Of a DNA stretch of 64,000 bases, positions 42,083 to 50,064 are shown one piece after another (position 1 is the stretch's first letter; the number at the start of each line of letters is the position of its first letter). This stretch comes from CALUVN01 sp944323595 (GTDB lineage: Bacteria; Cyanobacteriota; Vampirovibrionia; Gastranaerophilales; Gastranaerophilaceae): the NCBI GenBank assembly GCA_963931255.1, contig OZ006972.1, forward strand, positions 1,364,001-1,428,000. Direction: 5' to 3'. The position numbers and the translations under genes are program-made. The notes under the pieces were generated by a model. It was not told the DNA's origin, did no database searches, and saw nothing but the letters and a program-made list of their open reading frames with translations.

Positions 42083-43246
42083 GTGTACGGTAAACTTGTT
42101 ACGCTGGTATGTTCATTATTGATAATGTTGTTTCTTTGCGGATGCGGGGCGAAAGAAACCTCATCCGGTACAATTCAGTTTGCAAGCTGGGGCTCCAAAT
42201 CAGAGGTAGAAATATTAAAACCTCTTCTTGCCGATTTTGAACGTGAAAATCCTGATATTAAAATTGAATTTATGCATATCCCGCAGAATTATTTTCAGAA
42301 ACTTCACCTGCTTTTTGCCTCGAAAAAAGCTCCCGATGTTATTTTTTTGAATAATCATTATTTACCGGTTTATGCAAATGCAGGTCTATTGAGAAAATTT
42401 GAAGATAGTGATTTTGAAAAAGACGCTTTTTATCCGAAAGCTCTCGCGGCTTTGTCATGGCAGGGGAATTGTTACGCTGTTCCGCGGGATATTTCGACTC
42501 TTGTAATTTTTTATAACAAAGATATTTTCAAAAAACATAATCTCCCGTACCCGAAAGACGGCTGGACAATGGACGAGTTTTTATCCGATGCAGAAAAACT
42601 AACATCTGTGCCTGACGTTTTTGGTGTAAGTTTTGAAGAAGACGTTTTGTTTTACCTGCCGTATCTTATGAGTTTTGGCGGCGGTATTCTCTCTGATGAT
42701 TTGTCAGTTGATATATCAGATACAAAAGAAAGTCTTGCGGGATTAAATTTTTATGCTGATTTACGCAAACGCTATCATGTCGCTCCGCTGAAAAATGAAA
42801 GTGCCAGTGCGACAATGGCACAGATGTTTATGCAGGGGCGGCTGGGTATGTACCTTTCAGGGCGCTGGATTGTTCCGAAATTTAGAGAAGAAGTAAATTT
42901 TGACTGGGATGTCGTCTCTTTTCCTGCCGGACCTGCGGGAAGTATAACTCCGCTGGATGCATCAGGATGGGCTATTTCTGCGGATTCTGATAATCCTGAT
43001 GCAGCATTGAAACTTGTTAAATATTTGTCCTCTAAAAAAGTGAGTGATGATTTTACTAAAAGCGGACTTATTGTTCCGGCAAGGGTTGATGTTGCAGAAT
43101 CAAAAATATTTATGGACGGGCAAAAACCGCATAACTCAAAAGTTTTCATCAACTCTATAGAAACTTCCAAACCTACACCTGTTTCTGTTGATTACAGAAT
43201 TATACTGGACAATATGAAAGCTAAAAATGAGTATCTGTTTAATTAA
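42083..43246 (+). CDS. ABC sugar-binding lipoprotein (family 1), orphan
   Basis: 387 residues, starting at a GTG after GAGAG. The lipobox LFLC-G follows a hydrophobic signal, so the mature protein is lipidated and periplasmic. The fold is that of maltose-type binding proteins: IQFASWGSKSEVEILKPLLADFERENPDIKIEF, APDVIFLNNHYLPVYANAGLL, CYAVPRDISTLVIFYNKDIFKK, MFMQGRLGMYLSGRW and SGWAISADSDNPDAALKLVKYL. No permease or ATPase genes flank it, so its transporter is elsewhere. It lies 20 nt after the AMIN-like gene, possibly co-transcribed. Confidence 0.87.
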   Translation: MYGKLVTLVCSLLIMLFLCGCGAKETSSGTIQFASWGSKSEVEILKPLLADFERENPDIKIEFMHIPQNYFQKLHLLFASKKAPDVIFLNNHYLPVYANAGLLRKFEDSDFEKDAFYPKALAALSWQGNCYAVPRDISTLVIFYNKDIFKKHNLPYPKDGWTMDEFLSDAEKLTSVPDVFGVSFEEDVLFYLPYLMSFGGGILSDDLSVDISDTKESLAGLNFYADLRKRYHVAPLKNESASATMAQMFMQGRLGMYLSGRWIVPKFREEVNFDWDVVSFPAGPAGSITPLDASGWAISADSDNPDAALKLVKYLSSKKVSDDFTKSGLIVPARVDVAESKIFMDGQKPHNSKVFINSIETSKPTPVSVDYRIILDNMKAKNEYLFN

Positions 43247-43288
43247 ATGTCAGCCTGTATTTTATTAACTTTTGTCTGTTTATCTATA

Positions 43289-43519
43289 TTATATAGTTTT
43301 GTTTATGTCAAATAGTTTATCGAAAGACAGGTTTAAAGCCTCCATTATTCCAACTATTACAGTCAGAGATGTGTTTGCTTCTCCCCGTTCAATTTTTCCT
43401 ACTACTTGCCCGTAAGACAATCCTATTTTCTCTGCAAGTTCTTCCTGAGAAAGTCCGGCTCTGTTCCGTTCCGCTTTCAGGTTTCTTCCGAATTCTTTCA
43501 AAATTGCTTTTTTGTCCAT
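43289..43519 (-). CDS. XRE-family helix-turn-helix regulator
   Basis: 76 residues, almost entirely one XRE HTH: FGRNLKAERNRAGLSQEELAEKIGLSYGQVVGKIERGEANTS, then a short helix. It probably binds DNA as a dimer at an inverted repeat. It is divergent from a prepilin gene, with a strong promoter and an 8-bp-arm palindrome between them, the usual arrangement for a local repressor. Confidence 0.88.
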   Translation of the reverse strand: MDKKAILKEFGRNLKAERNRAGLSQEELAEKIGLSYGQVVGKIERGEANTSLTVIVGIMEALNLSFDKLFDINKTI

Positions 43520-43535
43520 ACCTTATTTTATAAAC

Positions 43536-43564
43536 TTGACATTTACCTATCTACAATCTATAAT
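43536..43564 (+). promoter_or_regulatory. Consensus sigma-70 promoter of the prepilin gene
   Basis: Exact consensus TTGACA (43536-43541), 17-nt spacer, TATAAT (43559-43564). Predicted start of transcription is about 43571, giving a leader of about 55 nt. Confidence 0.85.
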
Positions 43565-43570
43565 CTATTT

Positions 43571-43592
43571 ATTACAATCTATTAATTGTAAT
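43571..43592. promoter_or_regulatory. Candidate operator for the XRE regulator
   Basis: ATTACAAT-CTATTA-ATTGTAAT, perfect 8-bp arms with a six-base centre, lying at the predicted +1 of the prepilin promoter. A bound repressor there would block transcription. Confidence 0.6.
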
Positions 43593-43625
43593 AAGTAATA
43601 AATACATTATTTTATGAGGTTAAGT

Positions 43626-44384
43626 ATGTTTAAAAGGGCGTTTACTTTAGCAGAAGTTTTAATTACATTAGGTATAATCGGAGTGGTCTCTGCTATGACA
43701 CTTCCTACTTTGATGAATAAGACGCAGAATAAAGAATTGCATGCACAATTTCAAAAAGTTTATTCGGAGTTGAATCAGGTTGCGATGAAATTTAAGGTAG
43801 ACGAAGAAATAGCAGCTCCGGAATATTGCCGCCGTTATGGAAAAACTAAATTTATAGAAAGAATTTCCAAATATTTTAAGAATGTAAAAATAGTAGATGA
43901 TACATATTACGGTTCCAAAGATGAGGAAGGGAACGCTTTATCAACAAAATACACAATTCATACAATGAACGGTACTGCACAGAGAATCTCGTTGTGTGAT
44001 ATGGATGGATTCAGAGCTGAAATCGGCGGACGGATATTTTCTTTTAATGATACGCCAAATGCCGGTGAAAACGGACCCAATATTTGTGTTGATATAAACG
44101 GACAAAAAGGACCTAATAAATACGGATATGATTTTTTTATATTTATATTTACAACAGACGGATTTGTAATTCCAATCGGTCAGGAGCATAAAAATAATCC
44201 GACGTATGTTGCAGGTGGAGACAATAACGCACTTAATTTTTGGAATCCTCCTGAGTATTGTACTGCGTCCAGAAATACTCAGGGCTGGCAGGCAGCCTGC
44301 TCATACTGGGCTTTAAAAAATGAACATCCCCTGTTTGACGGGAAAGATTATTGGAATGATTTTTTGAATGAGCCTAAAAATTAA
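43626..44384 (+). CDS. Type IV prepilin-like protein under XRE control
   Basis: About 252 residues from the ATG at 43626, chosen because GAGG lies 6 nt upstream; an in-frame ATG at 43614 is less likely. Class III signal: FKRAFTLAEVLITLGIIGVVSAMTLPTL, Glu at +5. The soluble domain has paired cysteines (YCRRYG, SLCDMDG, ICVDING, YCTASR...ACSYW) and the INGQKGPNKYGYD segment common in pseudopilins of this group. A strong, apparently repressible promoter sets it apart from the large prepilin operon. Confidence 0.85.
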   Translation: MFKRAFTLAEVLITLGIIGVVSAMTLPTLMNKTQNKELHAQFQKVYSELNQVAMKFKVDEEIAAPEYCRRYGKTKFIERISKYFKNVKIVDDTYYGSKDEEGNALSTKYTIHTMNGTAQRISLCDMDGFRAEIGGRIFSFNDTPNAGENGPNICVDINGQKGPNKYGYDFFIFIFTTDGFVIPIGQEHKNNPTYVAGGDNNALNFWNPPEYCTASRNTQGWQAACSYWALKNEHPLFDGKDYWNDFLNEPKN

Positions 44385-44395
44385 GTTATTTATGT

Positions 44396-44401
44396 TAAAA
44401 T
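44396..44401 (+). promoter_or_regulatory. -10 box of rsmI, probably leaderless
   Basis: TAAAAT ending 6 nt before the ATG of rsmI, without a ribosome site. No clear -35. Confidence 0.4.
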
Positions 44402-44407
44402 CTTCTT

Positions 44408-45232
44408 ATGAAAGACTTTGATTTCTATATAGTGCCGACACCCATCGGAAATCTGGGTGATATTACAAACCGAGCAATAGAAATTTTAAATCAGGTTGAT
44501 ATTATAGCCTGTGAAGATTCGCGTGTTACCCAGAAACTTCTTAATCATTTTGATATAAAAACAAAATGCATTTCGTATCATAAATATAACGAAAAAGAAC
44601 GTCTAAATTCGTTTTTGGAAATACTAAAAAGCGGGAAAAAAATGGCACTTGTTTCAGATGCCGGTACTCCTCTGATTTGTGATCCCGGTGCTGTTCTGGT
44701 TGAGGAATTACGTGAAAATAATATAAAAGTTACGGCACTTCCGGGAGCAAATGCCGTGATAACATTTCTTTCCCAAATTCCGCGTGAAGATGAAAGTTTT
44801 ACGTTTATTGGTTTTTTACCTAAGACACAATCGGCGCTGGAAGAAATTTTTAATAAATATAAATATTCCGATGTCGTGTTTTATGAATCCCCTAACCGGC
44901 TTTTAAAAACTTTAAGTATACTGAAAAATATAAGACCTGAATCGAAAGTTGCTGTCGGCAGAGAATTAACAAAAGTTTTTGAGGAAATTGTAATTGACGA
45001 CATTTCCTCTGTTATAAAATATTTTGAAGAAAATATAGTTAAAGGCGAAATAGTTGCAATGGTTTACAGAGATAAAAGAAATTCATCCGTAAGCGATTTC
45101 GATGAAAAAATTATGCAATTAAAATCTAAAAATTTTTCAGCAAAAGATATTTCGGTTATCCTTTCAGAGCTTTATGGCGTCAATAAAAACGATATTTATA
45201 AAAAAGTGTTAAATTTGAGTAACAATATGTAA
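44408..45232 (+). CDS. rsmI: 16S rRNA 2'-O-ribose C1402 methyltransferase
   Basis: 274 residues. RsmI uses SAM to methylate the ribose of C1402 in the 16S rRNA P site. Motifs of the tetrapyrrole-methylase fold: VPTPIGNLGDITNRAIEIL, ACEDSRVTQKLLNHF, ALVSDAGTPLICDPG, TALPGANAVITFLS, FYESPNRLLKTL and ELTKVFEEI. The C-terminal 40 residues form a small helical domain usual for RsmI. It stands alone between a prepilin gene and bamA. Confidence 0.96.
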   Translation: MKDFDFYIVPTPIGNLGDITNRAIEILNQVDIIACEDSRVTQKLLNHFDIKTKCISYHKYNEKERLNSFLEILKSGKKMALVSDAGTPLICDPGAVLVEELRENNIKVTALPGANAVITFLSQIPREDESFTFIGFLPKTQSALEEIFNKYKYSDVVFYESPNRLLKTLSILKNIRPESKVAVGRELTKVFEEIVIDDISSVIKYFEENIVKGEIVAMVYRDKRNSSVSDFDEKIMQLKSKNFSAKDISVILSELYGVNKNDIYKKVLNLSNNM

Positions 45233-45282
45233 TAATTATATATGAATTTATTGTAAAATTTTTACTTTTTTTTGTTTTATAC

Positions 45283-45288
45283 TATAAT
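45283..45288 (+). promoter_or_regulatory. -10 box of the bamA operon
   Basis: TATAAT about 44 nt before the bamA start, with TTTACT 16 nt upstream as a weak -35. The leader contains the ribosome site GGGAAGAG. Confidence 0.45.
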
Positions 45289-45331
45289 ATTTTTTAGGAA
45301 TAGTACTTCTTTAGTTTAAGGGAAGAGATTT

Positions 45332-47248
45332 TTGAATTCAAAAACTGGTATAAATAAGTTAATATTAACACTGGCATTGCTCTTGATGTGTCCTTTATCT
45401 TCTCTTGCGGTTGAGGATTTGTGGGGGGACAAAAGTCTTGATTATGATGTAAAAGATACCTCTCAAGCTGAAAGTACTGCTCCTGCACAGAACGAAAAAT
45501 ATATTAAAGATATTGAAATTCATGGTGCAAATGTTGTATCACCCGATGCGATTCTTTCAGAGATGACTCTGAAAAAAGGCGGTGTATACAGCCGTGATGC
45601 ACTTCAAACAGATTTAAAAGCTATTTATCAGATGGGCTATTTTTCTGAAAGAATGAAAGCTATTCCTGTTAAAAATTCCGATGGTACTATTACCCTTAAA
45701 ATTATTGTAGAAGAAAATGCGCCTGTCACAGATTTCACTATAGAGGGAAACACTGTTGTTTCAACCGAAGAAATTCTGGAATTTCTTACTCCGATGAAAG
45801 GTAAACCGCAGAATATTTCCAAAATAAACGAAGCAATTGCAAACATTCAGGATTGTTACGGATCAAAAGGATATATTCTTGCAAGGGTTGATTCAATAAC
45901 AGATGATCCGGACGGAACTATAAATATTGATATTAAAGAAGGTACTGTCGGTAAAATCCTGATTGCGGGCAACGAAAAAACAAAAGATTTTGTAATAGAA
46001 CGTAATGTCCTTATTGAACCGGGGATGGTATATAACGAAAATCTTTTGAAAGAAGATTTATCAAGATTATATGCAACGCAGGCATTTAAAGATGTTACAC
46101 GCGAAATAGAGCCGGAAGAAGATAATCCTGATGTTTATGATATTACAATTAGTGTAGAAGAACAGAGAACCGCAAGTATTTCAGTCGGCGGCGGTCTGGA
46201 TTCCGTAACAGGTGTATTCGGTTCTGCCGGTATTGCTGATAACAACTTCCGCGGAAGAAATCAGAGATTATCATTGAACGCACTGGCAGGTACCGGTGTA
46301 ATTCTTAGTGACTCTGCTATCAAACGACGTATGAACCTGCAGGCTGAATTAAGCTTCTTTGAACCGTACTTTTTGAATGCTGATACATCATTGATGGCAA
46401 AAATATTCTATAGAGACTTCGGCAGCTATCAGGTACCTCTTGCAATTGAAAGAAGAATCGGTGGTGAGGCTACCATTGCTCATAGGTTTAAGAAAAACAG
46501 ACACCTGACTTCAACTTTATCTCTCGGATTGGAAAATATTGATGTAAGTGAAGGTGATTACGGTAAGATTTTAGGGATGTACAATAGGTATAATATTCCT
46601 ATAGCCGAGCGTGCAAAACAATTGGAAGGCGGTCTGTTCCTGTCTGTAAGTCCTGCATTAATATACGATACAAGAGATTCCGCAGCGGTTACACGACGCG
46701 GGACAATGGCTAGTTTGAGATTTGATGAAGAATTCGGACTTGACGGCTTCGATAAAACTCACGGAAAACTTTCCGGTATGATTAAACAATACATACCTGT
46801 TGCTAAAAAATCATCATTGTCATTTACAGTTAAGGCCGGCGGTAAAATTCACGGTGACGATATGCCTGAAGTAATGGCATACAGATTAGGGGGACCTTAT
46901 ACAATCAGAGGTTTTAAAATGAGCGGCGTTGGTACAGGTAATGCTTTTGTAATGGGTTCTGCCGAATTTGCGACTCCGATTCCGTTTTTGGATAGAACAA
47001 GAATTAAATTCCTGCATAACTTGAGATTTACAGTCTGGGCTGATGCAGGTAAAGTATTTGGTCCGACAGTCACAGATACAATTTACGACAGACCTATGGA
47101 AGCAGTTTCAGTCGGTATCGGTTTAAAACTGTATGTTCCGGGTATGGGACCTCTGTCTATCGATTACGGTATTCCGCTTACAAATCCGGGTGAAAACGGT
47201 AATCAAAACGGATACTTTACATTTGGTGTAGGTGATATATTATATTAA
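45332..47248 (+). CDS. bamA: Outer membrane assembly protein, Omp85/BamA family
   Basis: 638 residues, starting at a TTG after GGGAAGAG. Signal sequence INKLILTLALLLMCPLSSLA; three POTRA domains (about 54-130 with IKDIEIHGANVVSPDAI, 133-205 with VTDFTIEGNTVVSTEEIL, 207-285 with VGKILIAGNEKTKDFVIERN); then the 16-strand barrel with SVGGGLDSVTGVFGSAGIADNNFRGR, YRLGGPYTIRGF (the lid-lock RGF) and a final aromatic-ended strand GYFTFGVGDILY. Three POTRAs, as in cyanobacterial and chloroplast Omp85, rather than five as in proteobacterial BamA. It inserts beta-barrels in the outer membrane; a Skp-type chaperone follows. Confidence 0.93.
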   Translation: MNSKTGINKLILTLALLLMCPLSSLAVEDLWGDKSLDYDVKDTSQAESTAPAQNEKYIKDIEIHGANVVSPDAILSEMTLKKGGVYSRDALQTDLKAIYQMGYFSERMKAIPVKNSDGTITLKIIVEENAPVTDFTIEGNTVVSTEEILEFLTPMKGKPQNISKINEAIANIQDCYGSKGYILARVDSITDDPDGTINIDIKEGTVGKILIAGNEKTKDFVIERNVLIEPGMVYNENLLKEDLSRLYATQAFKDVTREIEPEEDNPDVYDITISVEEQRTASISVGGGLDSVTGVFGSAGIADNNFRGRNQRLSLNALAGTGVILSDSAIKRRMNLQAELSFFEPYFLNADTSLMAKIFYRDFGSYQVPLAIERRIGGEATIAHRFKKNRHLTSTLSLGLENIDVSEGDYGKILGMYNRYNIPIAERAKQLEGGLFLSVSPALIYDTRDSAAVTRRGTMASLRFDEEFGLDGFDKTHGKLSGMIKQYIPVAKKSSLSFTVKAGGKIHGDDMPEVMAYRLGGPYTIRGFKMSGVGTGNAFVMGSAEFATPIPFLDRTRIKFLHNLRFTVWADAGKVFGPTVTDTIYDRPMEAVSVGIGLKLYVPGMGPLSIDYGIPLTNPGENGNQNGYFTFGVGDILY

Positions 47249-47269
47249 TAAAAATATAGGAGGAAAAAT

Positions 47270-47728
47270 ATGAAAAAATTTGGTTTAGCGGCAATTGCAC
47301 TTACGGCTGGTCTGTTTTTTACACTGGGCTCAAGCGCTGATGCTGCAGGTGTAGGCTATATCAATTACGCAAAAGTTCAGGACAACTATTCTTTTGCTCA
47401 GGCTGCAATTAAGGAAGTTGATGCAAAAGCTCTTGAATTGCAACAGTATATGGTTGATAAAGAAAAGCAATACAAAGCTCTGGATACTCCGTTAAAGAAA
47501 CAAAATTTTGAAGAACAAACAGCAAGAGAATTCAAAACAAAAGAACAAGCTTTGATGACTCTGAGAGCTCAAAAGGAAGAAGAAGTTTATAACAAAATTC
47601 AGGCTGCAACAAAACAGGTTCTTGTTGAACAAAAACTCGATGCTGTAGTTGATTTTAGAGTAATCTTTGTAGGCGGTGTAGATATTACCGATCTTGTAAT
47701 CCAAAAATTGAAAAGCGGTACATTTTAA
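47270..47728 (+). CDS. Periplasmic chaperone, Skp/OmpH family
   Basis: 152 residues. Signal peptide FGLAAIALTAGLFFTLG with cleavage at SADA-AG. Then the short strand VGYINYAKV, the long coiled-coil tentacle (about 35-125, VDAKALELQQYMVDKEKQYKAL...) and the closing strands. Skp trimers hold unfolded outer-membrane proteins for BamA, which fits its place 21 nt after bamA. AGGAGG precedes the ATG. Confidence 0.9.
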   Translation: MKKFGLAAIALTAGLFFTLGSSADAAGVGYINYAKVQDNYSFAQAAIKEVDAKALELQQYMVDKEKQYKALDTPLKKQNFEEQTAREFKTKEQALMTLRAQKEEEVYNKIQAATKQVLVEQKLDAVVDFRVIFVGGVDITDLVIQKLKSGTF

Positions 47729-47737
47729 GGAGAAGTA

Positions 47738-48508
47738 ATGAAATATTCACTTGACGGAGAACAATACCATATCGGTTTGAAAGCCGGTGATGTCGGTAAG
47801 TATGTGATTTTACCGGGCGATCCCAAACGCTGTAAAAAAATTGCAGAATACTTTGACGATGCAAAACTGATTGCGGATAACCGTGAATATACAACTTATA
47901 CAGGTTATCTGAACGGCGAAAAAGTCACTGTTACTTCTACCGGTATAGGCGGACCATCAGCCTCAATTGCATTGGAAGAACTCGTAAATATAGGCGCGGA
48001 TACTTTCATAAGAGTCGGCACCTGCGGCGGAATTGATGTTGATGTCAAAGGCGGCGATCTAGTTATTGCAACCGGTGCCATTAGAATGGAGGGAACTACA
48101 AGAGAATATGCGCCGATTGAATTTCCTGCAGTTGCAAACCTTGATATTGTGAATGCTCTTGTCGAGGCTGCTAAAAAATCTGATACTGATTATCACGTAG
48201 GGATTGTTCAATGCAAAGATTCTTTCTACGGTCAGCATAATCCGGACAGAATGCCTGTAAGTTACGAACTTACAAACAAATGGGAAGCTTGGAAGCGCCT
48301 TGGCTGCCTTGCATCTGAAATGGAATCGGCGGCTCTGTTTGTTGTTGGAAGTTTCCGCAGGGTAAAAGTCGGGTCTGTCTTTTTGACTGTTGCTAATCAG
48401 GAACGAGAAAAAGCAGGGCTGGAAAATCCTGTATTCCATGATACGGATAAAGCTATTAAAACGGCTGTTGAAGCATTAAAAATACTTATTGCAAATGACA
48501 AAAAATAA
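47738..48508 (+). CDS. udp: Uridine phosphorylase
   Basis: 256 residues. It splits uridine with phosphate to uracil and ribose-1-phosphate, in nucleoside salvage. NP-I family motifs: YVILPGDPKRC, TSTGIGGPSASIALEEL, FIRVGTCGGIDVDV, KDSFYGQ and LASEMESAALFVVG. KDSFYGQHNPDRMPV favours uridine over purine nucleosides. It follows the Skp gene by 9 nt with AAGGAGAAG in the gap, so it is co-transcribed, although the link to outer-membrane assembly is not functional. Confidence 0.9.
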   Translation: MKYSLDGEQYHIGLKAGDVGKYVILPGDPKRCKKIAEYFDDAKLIADNREYTTYTGYLNGEKVTVTSTGIGGPSASIALEELVNIGADTFIRVGTCGGIDVDVKGGDLVIATGAIRMEGTTREYAPIEFPAVANLDIVNALVEAAKKSDTDYHVGIVQCKDSFYGQHNPDRMPVSYELTNKWEAWKRLGCLASEMESAALFVVGSFRRVKVGSVFLTVANQEREKAGLENPVFHDTDKAIKTAVEALKILIANDKK

Positions 48509-48519
48509 GGAGTTATATT

Positions 48520-49995
48520 ATGTATAACAAAAAAATGCAGTATGTTATAAGAACCTGTTCCAGTGAAAACCCGCAGGAACTTCAAAACCTTTTGAATGAA
48601 ATGTCTATGAACGGGTGGGAACTTTATAGCATGAATGAGGTTGAATCCGATGACGGCTTCAAGTTCAACTGTATTTTTATGTGTGAGGCTAAATCCGATG
48701 ACTCTGATAAAAACGCAGATGTAATTAATATTTCAACATTTAAAAGCCAGATGGAAAAAATGCTTTCACCAGAACTCAATCCTTATGAAAATTGCATAGA
48801 AATTCAGTCCAAAATCCGCAGCCAGAAAGATAATATTGCAAAAATAAAGAAAGAGCTTGAGGGCGAAGCTCCGGCATCGGTCGGCAGAAAAAAACTTAAC
48901 GATAAAATTTCAGCCGGTTTAAAAGAACTGGATGAACTAAAAATAAAACTGGCAAAAGCTACATCACCTGATGTTATGTACTCCAGATTAAAAGAAGATA
49001 AACTTTCAATTCATCTGAGTGAGGAACTTCTTGATTACGTTGATCAGGATGCTGATATTCCAGAAGAAGATTTGCTGTCTGAAACCGTTAAGTCACGTTT
49101 AAAGCTTGCGGATGAGTTGGGGTATGTTATTCCTAAAATTGTTTTTCAGGATGATGAAAATCTCAATCCGTTTGAATTCTGTATAAAAGTGCGCGGTAAC
49201 AATGTTTATACTGCTACGGCTTATCCGAATTATGTAATGTTCTTTACGGATGATATTCATCTTGATAAAAAAATGAAAAATACAATAAAAGATGTCGATA
49301 TTGTTACCGGCAAAAATATTATCTGGATAGAAAAAGAAAAAACGAAAGATTTCTGGGAAAAAGGTATCAACGGGGCCGAGTTTATCGCAAGAGCTCTTGA
49401 ATATGTTGCCGTAAAACATGTTGATGAACTTCTGGATTATAATGATGTTGAGAAATATGTAGAAGTTGTCAGCCGCAAGAATGAATTTCTTGTAGAAAAT
49501 ATTATCCCTGATTTTATCAATTTGTCAGACCTCAGATTTATCCTGACAAGCCTGATAAAAGAGCGTGTATCGGTAAAAGATATTACTTATATTTTTGAAC
49601 AAATTAATGATTATGCGGAAGACAGTTCCAAAATAGATTTATTGAAAAAAATTCGCTTGACATTATCACGTCAAATTTGTAATAATTATATTAATGAAGA
49701 CGGAGTGATGTCTGTTTTTGATTTAACGGACAAAACAATAGATTCACTGGTGGAAAGTTTTGATGAAACCGATGACGTCGTCAGAATTAACGGCGAATTT
49801 GCCGAAAAAATTGCAGATAAAATTAACAAAAAAACAGAACAGTTAGGTCTTGAAGATAGTGTAAAATTAGTAGTTCCAATGGAGTACAGACATTTATTAT
49901 TTACGTTGTTATCAAATTATGTGAGAGATATAGTTGTATTAGCAAGGGAGGAAATAGGATGTAATTGTCAATTGGAGATTTTAGCATCAATTTAA
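48520..49995 (+). CDS. Soluble FlhA cytosolic-domain protein with DUF4177-like N-domain
   Basis: 491 residues with no membrane segment. Residues 6-57 (MQYVIRTC...LQNLLNEMSMNGWELYSMNEV) resemble DUF4177; about 75-150 are charged coiled coil. Residues about 195-491 align with the cytosolic domain of the flagellar export gate FlhA: ADELGYVIPKIVFQDDENLN (FlhA: MGYLPPVVHIRDNMDLQ), IARALEYVAVKHVDELL, FLVENIIPDFINLSDLRFIL, IKERVSVKDITYIFEQINDYA and a final DIVVLAREEI. The eight-helix FlhA membrane part is missing. I infer a cytosolic protein that may bind export chaperones or mix with the gate ring. AAGGAG precedes the ATG; last gene of the bamA group. Confidence 0.85.
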   Translation: MYNKKMQYVIRTCSSENPQELQNLLNEMSMNGWELYSMNEVESDDGFKFNCIFMCEAKSDDSDKNADVINISTFKSQMEKMLSPELNPYENCIEIQSKIRSQKDNIAKIKKELEGEAPASVGRKKLNDKISAGLKELDELKIKLAKATSPDVMYSRLKEDKLSIHLSEELLDYVDQDADIPEEDLLSETVKSRLKLADELGYVIPKIVFQDDENLNPFEFCIKVRGNNVYTATAYPNYVMFFTDDIHLDKKMKNTIKDVDIVTGKNIIWIEKEKTKDFWEKGINGAEFIARALEYVAVKHVDELLDYNDVEKYVEVVSRKNEFLVENIIPDFINLSDLRFILTSLIKERVSVKDITYIFEQINDYAEDSSKIDLLKKIRLTLSRQICNNYINEDGVMSVFDLTDKTIDSLVESFDETDDVVRINGEFAEKIADKINKKTEQLGLEDSVKLVVPMEYRHLLFTLLSNYVRDIVVLAREEIGCNCQLEILASI

Positions 49996-50064
49996 AGAAA
50001 ATAGTTGAAAAAGATTAAAAAGAGTAAATAGCAAAAAAATATTTGTTAGGGGTTTAAGAATAGT

